The notes beneath the pieces are model-generated. The model searched no databases and had not been told where the DNA came from. It worked only from the letters and a program-made list of their open reading frames with translations. A DNA stretch of 64,000 nt, taken from assembly GCF_006716885.1 (NCBI RefSeq), contig NZ_VFPU01000001.1, positions 372,001 through 436,000 of the forward strand, given 5' to 3'. The stretch comes from Ornithinimicrobium humiphilum (GTDB taxonomy: Bacteria > Actinomycetota > Actinomycetes > Actinomycetales > Dermatophilaceae). Positions 51,378 through 59,527 of the stretch are shown piece after piece. Numbering within the stretch: the stretch's first letter is position 1; each line of letters begins with the position of its first letter. A program made the translations under genes and the position numbers.

Positions 51378-52825
51378 TGTGTGACTGGGTGCGTCCCGGT
51401 GTAGCCAGACCCGCCGCATGCCTCGCATTCGTAGTGGTCGACGATGCGGACTACGACGTGGAGCGCATCGAGGACAACGCGCCAGGTTTCGGGCTTGATG
51501 GTGTCGAACCCACCCTCGAGTGCGGTCACCGCCCGCCGCACCTGGGCGTTGTCGACCCCTGCGGCTTCTTCGGCCACCTTCCGACGCAACCCTCGCGCCC
51601 GGGCGGTGAGTACTTCCTGCTGGGTCTGGAGGGGGCGAACGCTCGCTTCGAGGGCGTCACGTCGGAGGCCGTGCTCACGCAGCAGAGCAACCTCTTCGGC
51701 AATCTGAGTGTCCAGGGCGGCTAGCTCGGCCTGAACCCGCGTGAGCTCGACAGCAGGCGAGATGACCGCCCCTCGTCCCATGACCCCGGCCCTCAGCACC
51801 GCCGGCTGGAGCAGCGCCTGCCGGACGTGCTCGACCACGGTGACGTCAAGGTGAGCTACCTCGACGTTGTGGCAGTTGTCGTGACCCCTGGCGGCGGCCA
51901 ACCGGGCACGACAGGAGTAGGTGGGCCTTTGCCTTCCGGCGGTACGTCCCAGGCCGCGGCGTCCGCACGGCATGATGAGCAGCCCGGTCAGGAGGTAAGA
52001 CTGCGGGGCCCGTTGCGGGTAGACGGTGCGGGCTTCGCGCAGCCAAGTCCGCCAGAAGGCGGCTTCGGCTTCGGTGATGATGGCCGGGATGGGCACCTCG
52101 ATGTCATCGAAGCGCCAGATGCCAGCGGCTGCCTCGATGTGCCCGCTGTCCTTCGCCCACCGACGCAGGGTGGCTGCATCCCAGGTGGCTTTCTTGGCCG
52201 GGGTCAACCCGCGCCGGTTCAGGTCGTCGGCAACGTCCTTGGCACGGGCTCGGCCGACGACCAACTGCTCGTAGATGTACCGCACCGCCTGCGCCTGCTT
52301 GTTGTCGATGACCAGCAGTCTGGCGCGGGGCTCACCGGCCACCCGGTAACCGAATGGCGGGGTGGACCCGACGAAACGGCCCTGCTTGGCCGCCGCCCGC
52401 CGTCCTTCCTTGGTGCGTATACCGATGCGCTGCCGCTCGAACTGTGCCACGCCACCGAGTAGGTTCGCGGTGAGTTGCCCCTCCGCGGTGGCCGAGCTCG
52501 TCCCCTCATCGATGGCCGTGACAGCAGCGCCTTGTTGGCTGAACTCGTAGACGAGTGTGAGCTGCCCCAGTTGGTCTCGAGCCAACCGGTCCGCCTTCGT
52601 GACGGCCACCATGGTGACATCACCCATGGCCACCCGCTGGCGCAGCGCGGTCAGGCCCGGCCGGCTCAGTGACCCGCCGCTAAATCCCGGGTCCGAGAAG
52701 TGCTCAACGTGAGTGTGACCGTCACGACTGGCCCATTCCCGCAGCCGACGCTCCTGCTCGGGCAGAGACGTGCCCGACTCGGCCTGCTCACGACCGGAGA
52801 CCCGCCCGTACGTGACGATTCTCAT
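51266..52825 (-). CDS. large serine recombinase, element integrase
   Basis: A 519-residue large serine integrase. The N-terminal catalytic domain has RIVTYGRVSGREQAESG with Ser10 as nucleophile, and TKADRLARDQLGQL; the recombinase domain follows (GFGYRV-type PPFGYRVAGEPRARLLV; LNRRGLTPAKKATWDAATLRRW), then a region where the usual zinc ribbon should be (MPCGRRGLGRTAGRQRPTYS) and a coiled-coil segment. An extra CxxC pair, YECEACGGSG and RCDACLAG, lies near the C-terminus. It would catalyse integration between attP and the pilin attB. ATG at 52825 overlaps the upstream small gene (ATGA). Confidence 0.95.
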   Translation of the reverse strand: MRIVTYGRVSGREQAESGTSLPEQERRLREWASRDGHTHVEHFSDPGFSGGSLSRPGLTALRQRVAMGDVTMVAVTKADRLARDQLGQLTLVYEFSQQGAAVTAIDEGTSSATAEGQLTANLLGGVAQFERQRIGIRTKEGRRAAAKQGRFVGSTPPFGYRVAGEPRARLLVIDNKQAQAVRYIYEQLVVGRARAKDVADDLNRRGLTPAKKATWDAATLRRWAKDSGHIEAAAGIWRFDDIEVPIPAIITEAEAAFWRTWLREARTVYPQRAPQSYLLTGLLIMPCGRRGLGRTAGRQRPTYSCRARLAAARGHDNCHNVEVAHLDVTVVEHVRQALLQPAVLRAGVMGRGAVISPAVELTRVQAELAALDTQIAEEVALLREHGLRRDALEASVRPLQTQQEVLTARARGLRRKVAEEAAGVDNAQVRRAVTALEGGFDTIKPETWRVVLDALHVVVRIVDHYECEACGGSGYTGTHPVTHHPLRCDACLAGSQPVVEVEMDDVAALAVADGLRASS

Positions 52826-52971
52826 GAGGCCCTCCGAACAGCGGTGGGGGCACTCTTGGCGACCGCGGCCAGGACTACCTCTGCCACCTTCTGGAGCTGG
52901 CCGTGGTCGGGCGCGGGGCGGAACGTCACCGTCACGCGGGGGTAGGGGCGGGCTGCTCGCTTCTTGGTCAT
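52822..52971 (-). CDS. small basic protein upstream of the integrase
   Basis: A 49-residue protein, TKKRAARPYPRVTVTFRPAP then DHGQLQKVAEVVLAAVAKSA. It is coupled to the integrase by a 4-base overlap. Its leader, CAGGGACGGCATGACC on the minus strand, is nearly the same as that of the primase gene. Size and position would suit a recombination directionality or regulatory factor, but this is a guess. Confidence 0.55.
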   Translation of the reverse strand: MTKKRAARPYPRVTVTFRPAPDHGQLQKVAEVVLAAVAKSAPTAVRRAS

Positions 52972-53019
52972 GCCGTCCCTGTGCCACGTGGTTCTACGCC
53001 AGGTGGCCTCTTCAGGTCT

Positions 53020-53034
53020 CAGGTCGCTGACCTG
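53020..53034. promoter_or_regulatory. inverted repeat upstream of the integrase operon
   Basis: CAGGTC-GCT-GACCTG lies 49 bases before the small gene and 39 bases from attR. A similar sequence, TCTCAGGTGGCCGCTGACCT, is at 40261-40280 in the origin region. A shared operator is possible. Confidence 0.4.
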
Positions 53035-53073
53035 CAGATATGTCGTTGCCTGCGCGCAGCATGCAGTTGGCAT

Positions 53074-53081
53074 GGCACCAT
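53074..53081. other. attR core
   Basis: GGCACCAT, identical to the attL core. Element-side flank reads AT before it; joined to the attL element side it gives ATGGCACCATGGTGCCAT, a perfect 18-bp palindrome. Confidence 0.88.
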
Positions 53082-53187
53082 CGCGGCCTGCGCCTTCGCC
53101 GCGCTGCTGCTGATGGTCATCAGGTCGGGGGCCGTGGAGGGCCTCGTCACGACGGTCATCACCACCGCGCTGTCGGTGTCGCTGTGA
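53074..53187 (+). pseudogene. DUF4244 Flp-type pilin, 3' half
   Basis: In frame with the 5' half at 28913-29016, this piece encodes IAACAFAALLLMVIRSGAVE and GLVTTVITTALSVSL, the hydrophobic helix and short tail of a DUF4244 pilin, and ends with TGA at 53185-53187. It has no start of its own. Its stop overlaps the tadE-like start (GTGA), so the pilin and TadE genes form one operon when the element is absent. Confidence 0.92.
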
Positions 53188-53546
53188 CCGGGCGCGGGCG
53201 CCCTGGCGAGCGAGGGATGGCCACGGCAGAGCTGGCCGTGGCGCTGCCCGCCGTCGTCCTGGTGCTCGCGCTGTGCCTGACCGCCATGGCACTGGGCGTC
53301 GACCACGTCCGTGCCCAGGACGCGGCGCGCGCTGCCGTGCGCGCCGCGTCCCGCGGCGAACCGACCTCCGTGGTCCAGCAGGTCGCGCTGTCCCGGGCTC
53401 CGAAGGGCGCCGAGGTCGTCGTCGACCGTGGGGCGGCGTGCGTCGAGGTCATCATCAGCGCACCCGCGCGTGTCCGGCTCCTGCCGGATCTGCCCGGCGC
53501 CCGGGCGTCGGCGAGCGCGGACTGGGAGCCCGGGGCGCGACCGTGA
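53184..53546 (+). CDS. TadE family protein
   Basis: A 120-residue pseudopilin-like protein. The motif ERGMATAELAVALPAVVLVLALCLTA (glycine cleavage site, Glu at +5-like position and hydrophobic helix) defines TadE; the small C-terminal domain has two cysteines apart. It is thought to be processed by a prepilin peptidase and to take part in Flp pilus assembly. GTG at 53184 overlaps the pilin stop; ATG 53217 would be an alternative just at the cleavage site. Because the element splits the operon, expression from the original promoter is cut off. Confidence 0.85.
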   Translation: MTGRGRPGERGMATAELAVALPAVVLVLALCLTAMALGVDHVRAQDAARAAVRAASRGEPTSVVQQVALSRAPKGAEVVVDRGAACVEVIISAPARVRLLPDLPGARASASADWEPGARP

Positions 53547-53947
53547 GGTCGACGGTGCGAACGCGTCCCGGGAGGAACGAGCGAGGGTCGGGCACCGTGC
53601 TGGCGGTCGGGCTCGTCGGGGTCCTGGCGGTCCTGCTCGTGGCCGGACTGCTCGTCGCCGCCGTCGCGACGACCGGTCAGCGTGTCCGGACGGCCGCCGA
53701 CCTGGCCGCGCTCGCCGCGGCAGGCCGGGCGTTGGAGGGTGCGGACCGGAGCGGCGCCTGCGCGGCCGGCGGGCGGGTCGCGGTGCAGAACGGCGCCTCG
53801 CTGCTCAGCTGCACCGTGTCGCCCACCGAGACGGGCATCCCGCGGGTCGAGCTCGAGGTGGGCCGCCCGGTGGACGGCACGCCGTGGACGGTCCGGGCGC
53901 GCGCAGCCGCCGGGGCGGTGCCTGCCGAGGAGGGGTGGTGGGGTTGA
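53543..53947 (+). CDS. TadE-like secretion neighbourhood protein (Rv3654c-like)
   Basis: A 134-residue protein with a basic start, NERGSGTVLAVGLVGVLAVL and further hydrophobic residues to about 45, then QRVRTAADLAALAAAGRALE, the conserved helix after the membrane segment in helicase-neighbourhood TadE-like proteins. Cys residues (SGACAAG, LLSCTVS) may form a disulfide outside the membrane. GTG overlaps the TadE stop. It is the last gene of the Tad locus, as in Mycobacterium, where the same order ends before the helicase. Confidence 0.82.
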   Translation: MRSTVRTRPGRNERGSGTVLAVGLVGVLAVLLVAGLLVAAVATTGQRVRTAADLAALAAAGRALEGADRSGACAAGGRVAVQNGASLLSCTVSPTETGIPRVELEVGRPVDGTPWTVRARAAAGAVPAEEGWWG

Positions 53948-54025
53948 CCCGCACGGGAGGGGGCGAGGGCGGACGATCTCGGACCGTGGACCAGCCGCTC
54001 CGGCTGCCCTGTGACGGTCCGTGCC

Positions 54026-54457
54026 TCAGCGGTCTGGCTCGAGGCGGTTGCGCTCCGTCGCCGGCGACGGGTTCGTGCCGGTCCGGGGCAGCCCCTGGCC
54101 GGTGGGCGGAGCCGTGCTGCTCCCCGGCGGGCGGGTGGAGACCGTGCCGCGGTCGGCACCCCGGTCGACGTCGGTGCTGCGCACCGCGCGGCGGTCGCTC
54201 TCCTTCGCCTGCTTGCGCAGCTCGCGGACCTCACGTGCCTTGCGCGCCTTGCTGCGCGCTCCGACGCCGATGAGCCACAGGCCCAGGGCGCCCACGGCCA
54301 GCGTGATGACGCCGGACAGGAAGAGCCACAGCGGGGCGACCTCGACGTTGAGAGGGCCATAGCTCACCTCGACCGGCGGCATGCCGGCGGTGGCGAGGAG
54401 GACGTAGGTGATGACGGCAGTGGCCAGGAGGACGAGCAGGAAGCCGAGGATCAGCAT
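54026..54457 (-). CDS. two-TM membrane protein, LapA/DUF1049-like
   Basis: A 143-residue protein with two hydrophobic segments, LILGFLLVLLATAVITYVLL and PLWLFLSGVITLAVGALGLWLIGV, separated by a short outside loop (PPVEVSYGPLNVEVA), then a basic coiled-coil-like tail (ARSKARKAREVRELRKQAKE) and a disordered Thr/Pro-rich end. This is the layout of LapA/DUF1049 proteins. ATG at 54457 follows GAAAGG. Convergent with the Tad genes. Function unknown. Confidence 0.65.
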   Translation of the reverse strand: MLILGFLLVLLATAVITYVLLATAGMPPVEVSYGPLNVEVAPLWLFLSGVITLAVGALGLWLIGVGARSKARKAREVRELRKQAKESDRRAVRSTDVDRGADRGTVSTRPPGSSTAPPTGQGLPRTGTNPSPATERNRLEPDR

Positions 54458-54551
54458 GTCAGGCCTTTCGCGTCCGGCCCGTTCGAACGATGGGCCGCGG
54501 GTGCACCGGTGCTCGACGAGGCTAGCCGACCTGCGCCTTCTGCGTCGTCCG

Positions 54552-56888
54552 TCAGGAGGTGGGGACCGAGACCGACCGTTCGGAGAGCAGGTGCGAGAGT
54601 GTCGCGACGGCCCCGGACCGGTGCAGCGGGTCGTTGCCGCTGCCGCACTTCGGCGACTGGACGCAGCTCGGGCACCCGGCCTCGCAGGCGCAGGCCTCGA
54701 CGAGGTCCCGGGTCGCCGCCAGCCAGGTGGCCGCCTCGCGGAACGCCCGCCGGGCGAACCCGGCGCCACCGGGATGTCCGTCGAAGACCATCACCGTCGG
54801 CAGGCCGGTGTCCGGGTGCAGGGCGGTCGAGACCCCGCCGATGTCCCACCGGTCGCAGGTGGCGAGCAGCGGGAGCATCCCGATCGAGGCGTGCTCGGCC
54901 GCGTGCAGGGCGCCGGGCACGTCGTCCTCGGCGAGCCCGGCCAGCGCCAGCTCCTCGGACGGCAGGGTCCACCAGACGGCCTGGGTCACGAGGCTGCGCT
55001 CGGGCAGGTCGAGCGGGTGCGTGCCCAGGACGGTGCCGTCGGGGAGCAGCCGCTGGAAGGACGGCACGGTGGTGGTGACCTCGACGCGCCCGGTGCACAG
55101 GCGCGCGGCACCCCATGCCTGTTCCTCGTCGACCGCGCGGATCGCGAAGGTGCTCTCGCTGCGGGCCCGGGTCGTCCAGCCCGGGTCGCCCGCGACGACG
55201 AGCGCGACGGACGCCCCCAGGTCGAGGTCGGTCACGACGTGGGGCTGTCCCTGGTGGAGGTACACCGCCCCGGCGTGGACGGTCGTGAGCGCGCGGTCCT
55301 CGTCGACCGTGCCGAGCACGCGGCCGCTGCGCGAGTCGACGATCTGGACCGGCTGCCCGGCGTCGCGCAGCTGCACGTGGTCGGAGGGGCGGTCGGGGCG
55401 TGCCCAGTACCAGCCCGTCGGGCGCCGGCGGAGGACCCCGCCGGCCACGAGCTGCTCGGCCAGCCCGGCGACCCCGGGCCCGAACCAGCGCTCGTCCTCA
55501 CGCGTCAGCGGCAGCTCGGCGGCGGCCGCGGCGAGGTGCGGGGCGAGGACGTAGGGGTTCTCGGGGTCGAGCACGCAGGACTCGACGGGGGCGTCGAAGA
55601 TCAGCTCCGGGTGGGCCAGCAGATAGCTGTCGAGCGGGTCGTCGGCCGCGACGAGGACCGCCAGCGAGGGGGAGCCGCGGCGCCCTGCCCGGCCCGCCTG
55701 CTGCCAGAAGGACGCCCGCGTGCCCGGCCAGCCGGCCATCACGACGGCGTCGAGGCCCGCGATGTCGATGCCCAGCTCCAGCGCGCTCGTCGCGGCCAGT
55801 CCGAGCAGGTCGCGTCGGCGGAGAGCCTCCTCGAGAGCACGGCGCTCCTCGGGCAGGTAGCCACCACGGTAGGCCGCGACCTGCCCCGGCACCCCGGCGC
55901 CCCGATCGTCCAGCTCCTCCCTGGTGCGCGAGGCGACGACCTCGACCCCCTGCCGGGAGCGGGCGAAGGCGACCGTCTGCACCCCGGTCTCGACCAGGTC
56001 CGCGAGCAACGAGGACGTCTCCGCCAGCGTGCTACGACGCGACCCGTCCTCCAGCTCCGGGGGCTGCCAGAGCGCGACGACGGTCTCGCGCCGGGGCGAG
56101 GCGTCCTGCGTGACGGCCACGACGTCCTGGCCGACCAGGGTGCTGGCGAGCACCTCCGGCTCGGCGACCGTCGCCGAGGCCAGGACGACCGTCGGCTCGG
56201 CGCCGTAGCGGGCCGCGATCCGCAGCAGGCGGCGCAGCACGGCGGAGACGTGCGCCCCGAAGACCCCGCGGTAGACGTGGCACTCGTCGACGACGACGTA
56301 GCGCAGCGACCGCAGGAAGCCCCGCCAGCGCTCGTGTCCCGGCAGCAGGGTGTGGTGCAGCAGGTCGGGATTGGTCAGCACGTAGTGCGCGTGGTCCCGG
56401 ATCCAGCGCCGCTCCTCGGACGGGGTGTCGCCGTCGAGGGTGGCCACCCGGACGCCGGGCACCGCGAGGGTGTGCAGTCGCGCGGCCTGATCGGCGCCCA
56501 GCGCCTTGGTGGGGGCCAGGTAGAGCGCCGTCGCACCACGCCCGCTCGCCGCGGAGGTGCCCTCGCACAGGGCGGTGAGCACGGGCAGCAGGAAGCCCAG
56601 CGACTTGCCCGAGGCTGTGCCGGTTGCCACGACGACGTGCCGCCCCTCCCGGGCCAGCTCGGCGACGCGCGACTGGTGCTCCCACAGCGTCGAGATGCCC
56701 TCGCCGTGCAGCGCGGCGGTCACCTCCGGTGCCACCCAGTCGGGCCACGGCACCGTCCGCCCCTCGCGGGCGGGCACGGTGCGCAGGTGGCGCAACCGCT
56801 CGCCGCGGGACCCGCGCGTCAGGTGCGCGAGCGCGGTGCGGGGCTCGAACGGCTGGGCCTGCTGGGCCTCGGTGTGGTCCTCGGGCAT
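54552..56888 (-). CDS. DEAD/DEAH-box helicase with DUF1998 domain (MrfA/YprA-like)
   Basis: A 778-residue SF2 helicase. Walker A is ATGTASGKSLGF, motif II VVDECHVYRG (DECH), motif III LASATVA, and motif VI QQAGRAGRRGSP. The C-terminal DUF1998/MrfA zinc-binding domain has ACACEAGCPSCVQSPKCG, giving four cysteines. MrfA-type helicases act in repair of DNA lesions such as mitomycin adducts. ATG at 56888. In Mycobacterium the orthologue (Rv3649) is next to the same TadE-like genes and near topA, and that order is kept here. Confidence 0.92.
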   Translation of the reverse strand: MPEDHTEAQQAQPFEPRTALAHLTRGSRGERLRHLRTVPAREGRTVPWPDWVAPEVTAALHGEGISTLWEHQSRVAELAREGRHVVVATGTASGKSLGFLLPVLTALCEGTSAASGRGATALYLAPTKALGADQAARLHTLAVPGVRVATLDGDTPSEERRWIRDHAHYVLTNPDLLHHTLLPGHERWRGFLRSLRYVVVDECHVYRGVFGAHVSAVLRRLLRIAARYGAEPTVVLASATVAEPEVLASTLVGQDVVAVTQDASPRRETVVALWQPPELEDGSRRSTLAETSSLLADLVETGVQTVAFARSRQGVEVVASRTREELDDRGAGVPGQVAAYRGGYLPEERRALEEALRRRDLLGLAATSALELGIDIAGLDAVVMAGWPGTRASFWQQAGRAGRRGSPSLAVLVAADDPLDSYLLAHPELIFDAPVESCVLDPENPYVLAPHLAAAAAELPLTREDERWFGPGVAGLAEQLVAGGVLRRRPTGWYWARPDRPSDHVQLRDAGQPVQIVDSRSGRVLGTVDEDRALTTVHAGAVYLHQGQPHVVTDLDLGASVALVVAGDPGWTTRARSESTFAIRAVDEEQAWGAARLCTGRVEVTTTVPSFQRLLPDGTVLGTHPLDLPERSLVTQAVWWTLPSEELALAGLAEDDVPGALHAAEHASIGMLPLLATCDRWDIGGVSTALHPDTGLPTVMVFDGHPGGAGFARRAFREAATWLAATRDLVEACACEAGCPSCVQSPKCGSGNDPLHRSGAVATLSHLLSERSVSVPTS

Positions 56889-57116
56889 GTCGCGACCACG
56901 CTACGCCGGGCTCCTGACAGGCCCCTGCCCGTGCGCCGATGCCGTGGCCGGTGCCGACACACCCGGCCCGGCGTCCCCACGCACCGGCCGGGGCACGGCA
57001 TACCATGACGGCGGCCGACCCCTTGACCTGGGTCACTACAGTGTGGCCACCAACCTGCGGGCGCCGATGCCCGCGCCGTCGCCCGCAGCGTCGCGGGCCA
57101 GCTGAGGAGGCTGTTC

Positions 57117-59429
57117 ATGACACCAGTCCTTGCCGCGAGCGAGGTCGCCCTGTCGGGGACCGATCGCTCGATCGTCATCGTGGTGCTCGTCATCTCCGTC
57201 GTCGCCCTGGTGATGGGATTCCTGTTCCGGCGCGAGGTGCTCGGGCACTCCCCGGGCACGGAGAGCATGCAGGAGATCGGCGGAGCCGTGCAGGAGGGCG
57301 CGTCCGCCTACCTCGGACGGCAGTTCCGCACCCTGGCGATCTTCGCCGTGGTCGCCTTCTTCCTCCTCATGGTGCTGCCCGCCGACGACATGTTCATGAG
57401 GATCGGGCGCTCGATCGCCTTCCTCTTCGGCGCGGCCTTCTCGGCGGCCATCGGCTACCTGGGCATGAACCTCGCGACGGCGGCCAACATGCGCGTCGCC
57501 GAGGCCGCCCGCACCACCGGCCGCGACACCGGTATGCGGATCGCGTTCCGCACCGGGGGCACCGTCGGCATGGCGACGGTCGGCCTCGGTCTCTTCGGGG
57601 CCGCCCTGGTCGTCCTCGTCTACGAGGGCGGCGCGCCCAAGGTGCTCGAGGGCTTCGGCTTCGGTGCCGCGCTGCTCGCGATGTTCATGCGTGTCGGCGG
57701 CGGCATCTTCACCAAGGCGGCCGACGTGGGCGCCGACCTGGTCGGCAAGGTCGAGGCCGGCATCCCCGAGGACGACCCGCGCAACGCGGCGACCATCGCC
57801 GACAACGTCGGCGACAACGTCGGTGACTGCGCCGGCATGGCTGCGGACCTCTTCGAGTCCTACGCCGTCACCCTGGTCGCGGCCCTGATCCTGGGCACCG
57901 CCGCCCTGGGGGTCCACGGCGGCCTGACCTTCCCGCTCATCATCCCGGCGATCGGCGCCCTCACCGCGATCCTCGGTGTCTACATCACCAAGGCCCGCGC
58001 GGGCGAGAACGGCCTGCGTGCCATCAACCGCGGCTTCTACATCTCCGCAGGTGTCGCCGCCGTGGCGTCCGTCGCCGCCGCCCTGGTCTTCCTGCCGAGC
58101 ACCGCCGCAGACCTGCCCGGCCTGACGTCCGTCTTCGGCGGCGAGGTGACCGTCGACCTCAACCCGGCCGTCCGTGCCGCGGGCGCCGTCGTCGTCGGCA
58201 TCGTGCTGGCGGCCTTCATCCTGTGGCTGACCGGCTACTTCACCGGCACCGAGACCAAGCCGACCAACGACGTCGCCAAGACCTCGCTGACCGGCCCGGC
58301 CACGGTGGTCCTCTCCGGCATCGGCGTCGGCCTCGAGTCGGCCGTCTACACCGCCGTGACGATCGCCGCCGCGGTCTACATCCTGTTCACCCTCGGTGGC
58401 GGCTCGCTGATCCTGTCGCTCTTCTTCGTGGCGCTCGCCGGCTGCGGCCTGCTCACGACGGTCGGCGTCATCGTCGCCATGGACACCTTCGGTCCCGTCT
58501 CCGACAACGCCCAGGGCATCGCCGAGATGTCCGGCGACGTCGACGGCGAGGCCGCGCAGATCCTCACCGAGCTCGACGCGGTGGGCAACACCACCAAGGC
58601 GATCACCAAGGGCATCGCGATCGCCACGGCCGTGCTGGCGGCGACCGCGCTGTTCGGCTCCTACTTCGACGCGATCCAGCAGACGATCGGCACCGCCCTG
58701 GGCGAGAACGACGACCTGCTGCAGTCCTTCCTCGTCTTCGACCCGCGCGCCCTCGTCGGCGTGCTCATCGGCGGCGCGGTGGTCTTCCTCTTCTCCGGCC
58801 TGGCCATCAACGCCGTGACCCGCGCCGCCGGCGCGATCGTCTTCGAGGTGCGCCGCCAGTTCCGCGAGAAGCCCGGGATCATGGACTACTCCGAGAAGCC
58901 GGAGTACGCCCGCGTCGTCGACATCTGCACCCGCGACTCGCTCCGCGAGCTGGCCACCCCCGGTCTGCTCGCGGTCTTCGCCCCGATCGCCGTCGGCTTC
59001 GGCCTCGGCGTCGGTGCCCTGGCGGGCTACCTCGCCGGCGCGATCGGCACCGGCGTGCTCATGGCCGTCTTCCTGGCCAACTCCGGCGGCGCCTGGGACA
59101 ACGCCAAGAAGATCGTCGAGGACGGCGCCCACGGCGGCAAGGGCTCCGACGCCCACGCCGCGACCGTCATCGGCGACACCATCGGCGACCCGTTCAAGGA
59201 CACCGCGGGCCCGGCCATCAACCCGCTGATCAAGGTGATGAACCTCGTCGCGCTGCTCATCGCCCCGGCCATCGTCGGCCTGACCTACGGCGACAGCGCC
59301 AACGACATGATCCGGTGGGCCATCGCGCTCGTCGCGGTCGCGGTCATCGTCGCCGCGGTCGTCGTTTCCAAGCGCCGCGACATCGCCATCGGCGAGGTCC
59401 AGGAGCGCTCCGGGGTCATCTCCGGCTGA
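57117..59429 (+). CDS. hppA: membrane-bound H+-translocating pyrophosphatase, K+-independent type
   Basis: A 770-residue integral membrane pyrophosphatase with about 16 hydrophobic segments; it couples PPi hydrolysis to proton export. The PPi-binding loops show KAADVGADLVGKVEAGIPED then DPRNAATIADNVGDNVGDCA, and near the C-terminus KGSDAHAATVIGDTIGDPFK. The sequence GNTTKA, with Lys where K+-dependent enzymes have Ala (around residue 490), marks the K+-independent class. ATG at 57117 has AGGAGG eight bases upstream. A terminator follows. No PPi-related genes adjoin it. Confidence 0.96.
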   Translation: MTPVLAASEVALSGTDRSIVIVVLVISVVALVMGFLFRREVLGHSPGTESMQEIGGAVQEGASAYLGRQFRTLAIFAVVAFFLLMVLPADDMFMRIGRSIAFLFGAAFSAAIGYLGMNLATAANMRVAEAARTTGRDTGMRIAFRTGGTVGMATVGLGLFGAALVVLVYEGGAPKVLEGFGFGAALLAMFMRVGGGIFTKAADVGADLVGKVEAGIPEDDPRNAATIADNVGDNVGDCAGMAADLFESYAVTLVAALILGTAALGVHGGLTFPLIIPAIGALTAILGVYITKARAGENGLRAINRGFYISAGVAAVASVAAALVFLPSTAADLPGLTSVFGGEVTVDLNPAVRAAGAVVVGIVLAAFILWLTGYFTGTETKPTNDVAKTSLTGPATVVLSGIGVGLESAVYTAVTIAAAVYILFTLGGGSLILSLFFVALAGCGLLTTVGVIVAMDTFGPVSDNAQGIAEMSGDVDGEAAQILTELDAVGNTTKAITKGIAIATAVLAATALFGSYFDAIQQTIGTALGENDDLLQSFLVFDPRALVGVLIGGAVVFLFSGLAINAVTRAAGAIVFEVRRQFREKPGIMDYSEKPEYARVVDICTRDSLRELATPGLLAVFAPIAVGFGLGVGALAGYLAGAIGTGVLMAVFLANSGGAWDNAKKIVEDGAHGGKGSDAHAATVIGDTIGDPFKDTAGPAINPLIKVMNLVALLIAPAIVGLTYGDSANDMIRWAIALVAVAVIVAAVVVSKRRDIAIGEVQERSGVISG

Positions 59430-59445
59430 GGAGCGGACGGCTCGA

Positions 59446-59480
59446 GGAGGGGCGGTGCACCGACGGTGTGCCGCCCCTCC
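59446..59480 (+). terminator. terminator after hppA
   Basis: A 15-bp stem with two G-T pairs (59446-59460 with 59466-59480) and a CGACG loop, 16 bases after the hppA stop. Confidence 0.75.
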
Positions 59481-59508
59481 GGCGCGTCTTGGAGGGGTCT
59501 GTCGGTGT

Positions 59509-59524
59509 TCGAACATATGATCGA
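59509..59524. promoter_or_regulatory. LexA-like SOS box
   Basis: TCGAACATATGATCGA matches the actinobacterial/mycobacterial SOS consensus TCGAAC-N4-GTTCGA at 11 of 12 fixed positions with exact spacing. It lies 3 bases before the start of the HNH gene, where bound LexA would block initiation. Confidence 0.7.
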
Positions 59525-59527
59525 GGT

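Larger units (their letters stand above)
29009..53081. mobile_element. serine-integrase element of about 24 kb inserted in the DUF4244 pilin gene
   Basis: The element lies between two copies of GGCACCAT (29009-29016 and 53074-53081) that split a pilin gene in frame. The integrase is at the right end, 250 bases from attR. Cargo: HTH proteins, a DUF3800 protein, lipoprotein, membrane protein, small resolvase, AlbA_2 protein, primase-helicase with intein, iteron origin, type I R-M operon, GNAT, and several pseudogenes. No phage structural genes and no conjugation gene set were recognised. An integrating plasmid-like element or phage satellite is the best description; part of it has decayed but integrase, att sites, origin and primase look intact. 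Confidence 0.9.
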
